From a candidate division WWE3 bacterium (GTDB taxonomy: Bacteria; Patescibacteriota; WWE3; UBA101185; UBA10185), in the NCBI GenBank assembly GCA_020427865.1, contig JAGQNX010000053.1, positions 1 through 5,144 of the forward strand: a stretch of DNA of 5,144 bases, written 5' to 3'. Below are positions 1 through 4,879 of this stretch, one piece after another. The translations under genes and the position numbers were made by a program. Under the pieces are notes generated by a model. That model ran no database searches. It was not told the DNA's origin and was given only the letters and a program-made list of their open reading frames with translations. Position 1 is the stretch's first letter, and the number at the start of each line of letters is the position of its first letter.

Positions 1-17
1 GTAGCAGTTGTATACAT
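1..17 (-). CDS. possible start of a further minus-strand gene (only 5 codons visible)
   Basis: An ATG (17 to 15 on the minus strand) lies 15 bases beyond the stop codon of the 232-residue gene and opens a frame reading M-Y-T-T-A before the window ends. Its position would suit a second gene of the same transcript. Unlike the other starts here, it has no clear -10 hexamer 6-7 bases upstream (the bases there read AATCTT or ATCTTA) and no Shine-Dalgarno sequence. The call rests on position alone, and the product cannot be assessed. Confidence 0.25.
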
Positions 18-32
18 CCTAGGTAAGATTTT

Positions 33-731
33 TTATTCTATAGTCTGTACTTCGTAATTGTAGATTTGTTTTTTATTACCGCGTGTTGCTGTGTACGTTA
101 TTTGTATTTTTTCTGCTGTAATTTCTCCTGTTTGTATAATGCATCTTAAGTTAACTCCTTGTAGATCTTCTTCAAAGTCTTTTCTAATGGTATCTAACAC
201 TGTTTGATCAAACATGTCTGCGTTTATCTCTGGGTCATTTGTTTGTATAAGTAGTTCTATTCCTGTTGGGGAAACTATTATATGAGTTTCGTTTTCTATC
301 AACTCTCCTGATAATTCAGGCTCTTCGTATTTCTCGGAGACTGTAATCATCACTGCTTCATTTGCTAAAAATTCTTCCATTCCTAGGATTCTAACCAATT
401 GTCCACCATTAGGGTCTTCTACGCTTTCTTGTATCAACCCTCCGTTATTAGCTACTGTGTGTGTAGAACCTTGTGGTATATAGTGTTGTTGCAAGTCTTC
501 ATATAGTTTTACTGCGGGTTCCTCCTTTAAATGTGTTTTGTATACACTGTGTACTAATGGTCGGACTTGTACCATAATATACCCTGCTGTGTTTATAACG
601 TCTTCTTGTGTAGGTGTCTTGTTTTGTGCTAGGTCTAGAATCTTCGTTCTACATACCCTAAAGCATTCTTGTCTTTGCGTCTCTCTTTCAACTAGTGTTG
701 TTCTTTCTAAATCTAGGTGTTGTGCTTGCAT
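33..731 (-). CDS. hypothetical protein, 232 residues, unrecognised
   Basis: I do not recognise this protein. It is a soluble-looking, acidic polypeptide with no signal peptide and no membrane segment, so it is probably cytoplasmic. Residues 1-85 are rich in charged and Gln residues and probably helical, with Cys23 and Cys27 in an ECFRVC context. Residues 86-115 are Gly/Asn-rich and look like a linker. From about 120 the sequence alternates hydrophobic and polar residues, as in a mixed alpha/beta domain, with stretches such as ETHIIVSPTGIELLIQ (147-162). Another run, from about 195 to the end, reads like beta strands (KIQITYTATRG, 208-218). The start at 731 is the first ATG of the frame and lies 6 bases after a perfect TATAAT, so it is well supported. 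The gene is divergent from the Cys-rich microprotein and may be followed by another gene at the window edge. A structural or phage-like protein is possible, but nothing shows it. Confidence 0.8.
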   Translation of the reverse strand: MQAQHLDLERTTLVERETQRQECFRVCRTKILDLAQNKTPTQEDVINTAGYIMVQVRPLVHSVYKTHLKEEPAVKLYEDLQQHYIPQGSTHTVANNGGLIQESVEDPNGGQLVRILGMEEFLANEAVMITVSEKYEEPELSGELIENETHIIVSPTGIELLIQTNDPEINADMFDQTVLDTIRKDFEEDLQGVNLRCIIQTGEITAEKIQITYTATRGNKKQIYNYEVQTIE

Positions 732-737
732 AGGGGC

Positions 738-768
738 ATTATACCGTACCCGTATTAAATATTGACAA
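738..768 (-). promoter_or_regulatory. promoter of the 232-residue gene, predicted leaderless
   Basis: On the minus strand a perfect TATAAT -10 box occupies 743 to 738 and is followed by six bases (GCCCCT) and then the ATG at 731. A TTGTCA -35-like box lies at 768 to 763, but its 19-base spacer is longer than ideal. The expected transcription start falls on or beside the A of the ATG. No Shine-Dalgarno sequence is present. Confidence 0.65.
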
Positions 769-789
769 CGTGGGATTAAGTTTTAAAAT
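762..789 (+). promoter_or_regulatory. promoter of the Cys-rich microprotein gene, predicted leaderless
   Basis: A consensus TTGACA -35 box (762-767) is separated by 16 bases from a TAAAAT -10 box (784-789). Seven bases later comes ATG 797, so transcription should start at or next to the start codon. The -35 box overlaps the TTGTCA element of the divergent gene on the other strand. The promoter also covers the alternative GTG start at 770, which argues against that start. Confidence 0.7.
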
Positions 790-796
790 TGCGGGT

Positions 797-958
797 ATGT
801 TTAGTTATAATCATAATTTAATAGAACTACGTTTAGCCGAATGTTCTGAATGTGGTTGTGATCCTTGCATGTGTTCAGTATTGGAAGAGTTGGAAGAGGA
901 CACCGATGAAGATACTTACCCCGATAATGATGAGGATGTTCCTACGGGAGAAGCCTAA
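797..958 (+). CDS. Cys-rich acidic microprotein, 53 residues
   Basis: This is a small protein of unknown function. The N-terminal part (MFSYNHNLIELRLAE) is ordinary. It is followed by a cluster of five cysteines, CSECGCDPCMC (Cys16, 19, 21, 24 and 26), and then an almost wholly Asp/Glu-rich tail ending GEA. The closely spaced CxxC and CxC pairs suggest metal binding (zinc, iron or copper) or a redox role; that is inference from spacing only. The frame remains open up to a GTG at 770, which would add nine residues. I prefer ATG 797 because 770 falls between the -35 and -10 boxes of a strong promoter whose predicted start is at 796-797. The stop lies 6 bases from the end of the convergent glycosidase gene. 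The short length is the main doubt, but the promoter and the regular composition favour a real gene. Confidence 0.65.
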   Translation: MFSYNHNLIELRLAECSECGCDPCMCSVLEELEEDTDEDTYPDNDEDVPTGEA

Positions 959-964
959 ATTTTC

Positions 965-2152
965 TTAAAGTTCTACTTCCCCCGTTTTACAAACTTTTGC
1001 GTAGTAGTCAAAGGACTTTCGTGGTTTTCTTTCTAACCCGTTTGTGCGGTCTATTTCTACAAGTCCAAATCTGGGCCAGTATCCTTCTGCCCATTCAAAG
1101 TTATCTATTAACGACCAATGAAAGTAACCTCTAACATCCGCACCATTTTCTATAGCTTTTGCTACTTGTGCTAAATGCTCTTGTATAAATGTAACTCTTA
1201 GTTTGTCTTGTGCGTCTGCAACCCCGTTTTCTGTAATGTACACTGGCACCTTGTATCTTTTTAAACTATTTAATATTTTTCCTAAGCCCTCTGGGTTTAT
1301 CCACCATCCTAAATCACTTACTACTGTATTTGGATTTGATTGTTTTAAGTTAACAACCCTATTTGTAAAGTAATAATTTAGACCAATAAGATCTAACTGG
1401 TTACTTATTGGGAGCAAAAAAAAGTCTCTTCCAATAAAATTTAAAAATTTAACCGCACACTTATCCCATAAAGCTGCCCCCTTAGGTTTAGTTTCATACC
1501 AAACAATATTTTTAACTATACCAACAGTGTAATGTGTATTAATTTTTTTAAGTTCTTTATATGCGAGTACATGTGCTCGCATAAAATTGATTTGTACTAT
1601 TAAAGATTTAAAATAGTTTTTGCTAAAGGGTGGCCAGTTTCCCAAAACATATCCCATAAGGGCATATACTTGAGGTTCGTTTATGGTTAAAAAAACGTCT
1701 ACCTCGCTACCTAAACTTTCTCCCACTTTTTTTGCATATCTTGCAAAATATTTTGGTGTTTTTATATTTGCCCAATGCCCTTTTTTATAAATCCACATAG
1801 GATTAGTAAAGTGGTGCAATGTTACAAATGTTTGTAAACCTCGTTGACGAGCTGCTTGTAAAACTTTTTTATAATGTTCTAATTCCTGTTCGTTAAATAC
1901 ACCTTCTTCTGGTTCTATTCTTGCCCATTCTAACGAAATCCTAATACCGTTATTGTTTAGTTTTTTTGCTAAGTCAAAGTCTTCTTCGTATCTATTATAT
2001 GAATCGCATCCTTCGGCACTATGTTCTTTTAACTTGTCGGGTCTGTGTATTTCGGCTTGCCACCAGTCGCTAAATCTATTGTCGCCTTCTATTTGATACG
2101 AAGCTGTTGCGGTTCCCCAAACAAAATCTTTTGGAAAAGTGTACTTTTGCAT
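965..2152 (-). CDS. glycoside hydrolase family 1 beta-glycosidase (beta-glucosidase-like)
   Basis: This is a GH1 retaining beta-glycosidase of 395 residues, expected to hydrolyse terminal beta-linked glucose, galactose or related sugars. The N-terminal signature FVWGTATASYQIEG (10-23) contains substrate-binding Gln20. The acid/base Glu159 lies in TINEP (156-160) and the nucleophile Glu308 in ITENG (306-310). Other family landmarks are LHHFTNP (112-118), GLNYY (257-261) and HWSLIDNFEWAEGY (345-358), where Glu353 and Trp354 usually contact the sugar. All key residues are present, so an active (beta/alpha)8 barrel is expected. There is no signal peptide, so it should act in the cytoplasm on imported sugars. 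It is shorter than the usual 430-490 residues, mostly through trimmed segments between the two catalytic Glu residues (149 apart) rather than a broken end. The start at 2152 is 6 bases after TATAAT. No transporter or other sugar gene adjoins it, so the substrate is unknown. Confidence 0.96.
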   Translation of the reverse strand: MQKYTFPKDFVWGTATASYQIEGDNRFSDWWQAEIHRPDKLKEHSAEGCDSYNRYEEDFDLAKKLNNNGIRISLEWARIEPEEGVFNEQELEHYKKVLQAARQRGLQTFVTLHHFTNPMWIYKKGHWANIKTPKYFARYAKKVGESLGSEVDVFLTINEPQVYALMGYVLGNWPPFSKNYFKSLIVQINFMRAHVLAYKELKKINTHYTVGIVKNIVWYETKPKGAALWDKCAVKFLNFIGRDFFLLPISNQLDLIGLNYYFTNRVVNLKQSNPNTVVSDLGWWINPEGLGKILNSLKRYKVPVYITENGVADAQDKLRVTFIQEHLAQVAKAIENGADVRGYFHWSLIDNFEWAEGYWPRFGLVEIDRTNGLERKPRKSFDYYAKVCKTGEVEL

Positions 2153-2158
2153 TTAATA

Positions 2159-2164
2159 ATTATA
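2159..2164 (-). promoter_or_regulatory. -10 box of the GH1 glycosidase gene, predicted leaderless
   Basis: A perfect TATAAT on the minus strand (2164 to 2159) is followed by TATTAA and then the ATG at 2152. The 6-base gap places the transcription start at the start codon. No good -35 box is visible; the region where it would fall (about 2182-2188) is occupied by the -10 box of the divergent msrB gene. No Shine-Dalgarno sequence is present. Confidence 0.6.
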
Positions 2165-2177
2165 CATGTACGTAGCG

Positions 2178-2186
2178 TGTTAATAT
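2178..2186 (+). promoter_or_regulatory. extended -10 promoter of msrB, predicted leaderless
   Basis: TGTTAATAT (2178-2186) is an extended -10 element (TG, one base, then TAATAT). It ends 6 bases before ATG 2193, and no Shine-Dalgarno sequence intervenes. There is no recognisable -35 box at 16-19 bases upstream, which agrees with an extended -10 type promoter. It lies within the 40-base gap shared with the divergent glycosidase gene. Confidence 0.55.
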
Positions 2187-2192
2187 AAGTAT

Positions 2193-2558
2193 ATGCCAGA
2201 CTACAAAACATTAACTCCCGAAGAAGCACAAGTAATTTTACATAAAGGAACTGAGGCTCCGTATAGTGGCCAATATAATGAGTTTTATGAAGATGGAATG
2301 TATAAGTGTAAACAATGTGGTGTACCCCTTTTTGACTCTTCTTCTAAATTTAATTCTAGTTGTGGTTGGCCAAGTTTTGATACTGCTACAGAAAATGCTG
2401 TAAAAGAATCTTTAGATTCTGATGGCAGACGTACAGAAATCACATGCAGCAACTGTGGTGCTCATTTGGGTCATGTATTTAGAGGGGAAGGCTTTACAGA
2501 GAAAAATACAAGGCATTGTGTAAATTCTATAAGTTTAGACTTTGTGCCAAGAGAGTAA
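2193..2558 (+). CDS. msrB: peptide methionine-(R)-S-oxide reductase MsrB
   Basis: This enzyme reduces the R epimer of methionine sulfoxide in proteins back to methionine, normally with thioredoxin as electron donor, and so repairs oxidative damage. The 121-residue length is that of a stand-alone MsrB domain. Structural zinc ligands are the two CxxC pairs, Cys39/Cys42 (KCKQCG) and Cys85/Cys88 (CSNCGAHLGHVF). The catalytic Cys109 lies in RHCVNS (107-112), so this is a cysteine, not selenocysteine, form. Cys57 in SSCGWPSF (55-62) is at the usual resolving position. His91 and His94 are also conserved. There is no signal peptide, so the enzyme is probably cytoplasmic, and it is not fused to MsrA. 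The start at 2193 fits the extended -10 promoter just upstream. The next gene begins 19 bases after the stop on the same strand but has its own promoter inside the end of msrB. Confidence 0.97.
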   Translation: MPDYKTLTPEEAQVILHKGTEAPYSGQYNEFYEDGMYKCKQCGVPLFDSSSKFNSSCGWPSFDTATENAVKESLDSDGRRTEITCSNCGAHLGHVFRGEGFTEKNTRHCVNSISLDFVPRE

Positions 2559-2570
2559 TCTTGCTAACAT
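2542..2570 (+). promoter_or_regulatory. promoter of the 519-residue membrane protein gene, predicted leaderless
   Basis: TTGTGC (2542-2547), 17 bases, then TAACAT (2565-2570) make a reasonable sigma-70-type promoter. The -10 carries the TG extension (TGCTAACAT, 2562-2570). Seven bases follow before ATG 2578. The -35 box lies within the last codons of msrB. GAGAG at 2551-2555 is 22 bases from the ATG, too far to serve as a Shine-Dalgarno sequence. Confidence 0.6.
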
Positions 2571-2577
2571 ATAAATT

Positions 2578-4137
2578 ATGACAGATGTAACTTCTAATTC
2601 TAATTCAAATGATGCTAATTTAAACGCCTCCGTAAATGCTATGCAAAATAATGCCCCCGTTACGGATTCCGTATCAAACGTTAGCAGTCCTTCAAATTCT
2701 AGCGATGCTAGTGAAGTGCCGTCTGTTACCGATACAAACAATGATGTCCCCGGAATTATTAGCGATAGCTTACAGGTAGTTGAAGATCCTATCTCTGTAG
2801 GAATAGACGTTTCTGAGTCTCCTAAAGACGAAGATTCTGCCTCTACTGCCATGCCTGCAGCTGACAATTTGGATTCCACTATTGAACCTGTTACTAGCAC
2901 TACACCTTCTACAGTTACTCCCATGGATCCTATGTCTGTAAGTACTGCTGATTCTAGTGACAACTCTAGTGCGGTTGCTAACCCCGAGGTGCCAAATGAA
3001 ATGACTGCTTCGCCTATGCCTAGTACAGAAGCTGTTACCGCGCGTTCTAGTATTTCTTCTGCTTCTAAAACAATTTCTTTAAATGCTGATGATTCTAATG
3101 TTGTTGGGGATAGTAATTCTTTTTCACATGTTGGGGCTTCTTCTGTAAAAGATCTATCTGCACCCTCTTCTACTGTATTACCTACTTCTGCCTCAGTAAC
3201 TCCCATGCAGGGTGTAACCCCTACAAACACTAGTACTGTGGTCAATGGTATGCCCACTGCTGCTGTACCTAGTCCTTTAGATACGGCGCAAGAATCTATT
3301 CAAGAACAAACTAAAGTAGACAACGTTGTTAGTTCTATAGAATCACCTTCTGCAAACATTCCTGCATCTGCAAATGTATCGGAAGTTACAACTCCTTCTG
3401 AAAATATTGAAGCTACCGAAACTCTAATTACAGGTGATACTCTTACACAAGAATCACATGGTTCTAAAAAGTGGTTATGGATTGTATTGGCGTTACTTGG
3501 TTTGTTACTTATAGTTGGTGTCGTTTTATATTTGGTTCAAATTAATGCAAATACAAACAATGCAGTTCCTGTTTCTGATAACTCTTCTAGTAAACCTACA
3601 TCTAATGCCCCTTCTCAACTTACACAACCTACTGTTGTTGACGAATTTGCAGGTTGGGAAACTTACAGCTTTGATCGTGATGGCATAAGTTTTAGATATT
3701 CAGCTTTATGGGATGTTGAAGAAGCTACAGCTTTACCTGCAAATCCTTCTGCTGTTACCTCTGATCTTGTTAACCTTACTAACGCGGACATTGTGGTGTC
3801 TATTGATCCTGCAGTAGCTGCCGTACCAAGTTATACCTCAGATTCAGTAATAAGTTCCGAAGACATTAAGGGTAAAGATTATGTAGCTAAACTTACAGTA
3901 CTAAAGGATGCTGCTGTAGTTGCACCTGCCGTTCCTGTAACACCTCCAGTTCCTGCAGAAGATGCAACCACACCTTCAACACCAACTGAGTTAACATCTT
4001 ATAGTGCTGTGATACAAAATCCCAATGTAGTAGGTAGCTATGTTACTGTAACAATGACATCTCCTACAAAAATTGATGCACCAGTTGTTGCGGATTTTAA
4101 AAAACTTTTGGGTTCGTTTGAGTTTTCTTTATTTTAA
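2578..4137 (+). CDS. single-pass membrane protein with long Ser/Thr-rich disordered N-terminal region
   Basis: This 519-residue protein has three parts. Residues 1-296 are low complexity, rich in Ser and Thr (about 60 Ser and 34 Thr by hand count), Asn, Asp, Val, Ala and Pro. They hold only five Lys/Arg, no Cys and no Trp, so this part is acidic and almost certainly disordered. Lys297-Lys298 precede one hydrophobic helix (about 299-321). A linker rich in Ser, Asn and Pro leads to a C-terminal domain from about 355, which opens WETYSFDRDGISFRYSALW (360-378). That resembles the W-x-x-Y...F-x-[FY]-x-Y pattern of small exported domains often seen in Patescibacteria surface proteins. A Pro-rich insertion (about 446-470) interrupts the domain. 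By the positive-inside rule the N-terminal region is cytoplasmic and the C-terminal domain outside. The function is unknown; no enzyme motif is visible. The start is supported by the promoter ending 7 bases upstream. Confidence 0.85.
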   Translation: MTDVTSNSNSNDANLNASVNAMQNNAPVTDSVSNVSSPSNSSDASEVPSVTDTNNDVPGIISDSLQVVEDPISVGIDVSESPKDEDSASTAMPAADNLDSTIEPVTSTTPSTVTPMDPMSVSTADSSDNSSAVANPEVPNEMTASPMPSTEAVTARSSISSASKTISLNADDSNVVGDSNSFSHVGASSVKDLSAPSSTVLPTSASVTPMQGVTPTNTSTVVNGMPTAAVPSPLDTAQESIQEQTKVDNVVSSIESPSANIPASANVSEVTTPSENIEATETLITGDTLTQESHGSKKWLWIVLALLGLLLIVGVVLYLVQINANTNNAVPVSDNSSSKPTSNAPSQLTQPTVVDEFAGWETYSFDRDGISFRYSALWDVEEATALPANPSAVTSDLVNLTNADIVVSIDPAVAAVPSYTSDSVISSEDIKGKDYVAKLTVLKDAAVVAPAVPVTPPVPAEDATTPSTPTELTSYSAVIQNPNVVGSYVTVTMTSPTKIDAPVVADFKKLLGSFEFSLF

Positions 4138-4139
4138 AA

Positions 4140-4826
4140 CTACTTAGAGCTTTGATTTGCGACTGTTTGTTTTTTGTTGTAGTAGTAACCAAATCCTAGT
4201 GTAAAAAGTATTGTTATTGTTCCAATTGTTCCAAACCATATCGATACATGTGTGCTATTTGTAAAATCAAAGTGTGAAAACATCCATCGTTCTATTAGGT
4301 TTGTAATAACTGCCATACCCATTGTTATAATATAGTAGTCTTTAAATTTCATATTTGTAAGACCAATGCCATATGAAACAAAGTCAAAAACACTAAACCC
4401 AAATAGTCTAACAATTACTAACACTTTTTTGCCCTCTAATGTTGTAAACTTGTCTATATCTGCCATTGATTTTTTTCCCACAAGTTTACGCACAAGATTA
4501 CGCCCATATTTTCGAGCTATCCAAAAATTTATTACACTGCTGATCAATTGCGTAATAAAAAGCAAAGTTAAGCTTGTATTTAGACCATAAACAATTATAG
4601 ACACAATAAATACAGGGCTTCCTACAAGTGGTGCTAATACATGAGACAAAACTGTATACCCTACTACAACTATATATCCCCAAGGCCCTAGGTTTTGTAT
4701 AAATTCTTGAAACTCGGTTGATGTTAAGTAAGGGAGTATCAGCATTTTTAGTGCTATATAAAGTACTATTAGCGTTATAGTAAGTTTAGCTACAGGGGAG
4801 TTTATCATTTTATATAGCTTTTTCAT
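4140..4826 (-). CDS. VTT-domain (DedA/TVP38/TMEM64-like) membrane protein
   Basis: This is a 228-residue polytopic membrane protein of the VTT/SNARE-associated family, whose members are linked to lipid scrambling or undecaprenyl-phosphate and phospholipid recycling at the membrane. Hydrophobic segments lie at about 15-33, 49-66, 70-104, 134-156, 163-182 and 194-215. Family features are LGPWGYIVVV (46-55), the re-entrant-type APLVGSP (65-71), INFWIARKYGR (99-109, the F-x-x-x-R-x-x-G region) and RLFGFSVFDFVSYGIGLT (140-157), which matches the conserved Arg...Asp...Tyr-x-x-Gly-Leu block. The acidic residue that DedA proteins such as YqjA carry in the first re-entrant loop is not evident, so it looks closer to the TVP38 branch. 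The charged ends (KK at 2-3 and KK at 218-219) suggest both termini are cytoplasmic. The start lies 6 bases after an extended -10 box. Its stop is 2 bases from that of the convergent gene. The family call is firm; the transported or flipped substrate is not known. Confidence 0.88.
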   Translation of the reverse strand: MKKLYKMINSPVAKLTITLIVLYIALKMLILPYLTSTEFQEFIQNLGPWGYIVVVGYTVLSHVLAPLVGSPVFIVSIIVYGLNTSLTLLFITQLISSVINFWIARKYGRNLVRKLVGKKSMADIDKFTTLEGKKVLVIVRLFGFSVFDFVSYGIGLTNMKFKDYYIITMGMAVITNLIERWMFSHFDFTNSTHVSIWFGTIGTITILFTLGFGYYYNKKQTVANQSSK

Positions 4827-4832
4827 TGTCTG

Positions 4833-4841
4833 ATTTTACCA
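4833..4841 (-). promoter_or_regulatory. extended -10 promoter of the VTT-domain gene, predicted leaderless
   Basis: On the minus strand TGGTAAAAT (4841 to 4833) is an extended -10 element. Six bases (CAGACA) separate it from the ATG at 4826. No -35 box of good quality is seen 16-18 bases further upstream, and no Shine-Dalgarno sequence is present. Confidence 0.6.
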
Positions 4842-4844
4842 GAT

Positions 4845-4873
4845 TTGACCCTTCCTTTATTTAGGAGTAGTCT
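4845..4873 (+). promoter_or_regulatory. probable promoter of the KDDD-repeat protein gene
   Basis: TTGACC (4845-4850), a 17-base spacer and TAGTCT (4868-4873) end 6 bases before ATG 4880. The -10 is weak but keeps the first, second and last consensus positions (T, A and T). AGGAG at 4863-4867 could be a Shine-Dalgarno sequence, but the 12-base gap to the ATG is longer than usual, and it would lie upstream of the predicted transcription start. Which mode applies is undecided. Confidence 0.45.
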
Positions 4874-4879
4874 TTATAT

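Noticed and set aside
538..765. 75-residue plus-strand frame opposite the start of the 232-residue gene
   Set aside because: It lies inside a well-supported gene on the other strand, is Cys/Ser-rich by chance and has no promoter with the 6-7 base spacing.
762..811. TATAAT at 806-811 as the -10 box for the Cys-rich gene
   Set aside because: It lies inside the coding region and 38 bases from the TTGACA box; TAAAAT at 784-789 has a 16-base spacer and fits.
2164..2180. Operator-like imperfect palindrome between the GH1 and msrB promoters
   Set aside because: The arms match at only about four of six positions, and no regulator gene is near; kept only as a remark in the promoter finding.
2535..3257. 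240-residue open frame antisense to the Ser/Thr-rich part of the membrane protein gene
   Set aside because: It mirrors the biased codons of the low-complexity coding strand, has no promoter of the local type and no recognisable protein features; an accident of composition.
4121..4141. AGTTTT/AAAACT inverted repeat as a bidirectional terminator
   Set aside because: The stem is six A/T-rich pairs with a 9-base loop, no GC core and no clear U-tract; too weak to call.
4366..4683. Two short frames (plus 4366-4590 and minus 4498-4683) inside the VTT-domain gene
   Set aside because: Both overlap a gene with clear family motifs, and neither has a start signal or sensible protein features.
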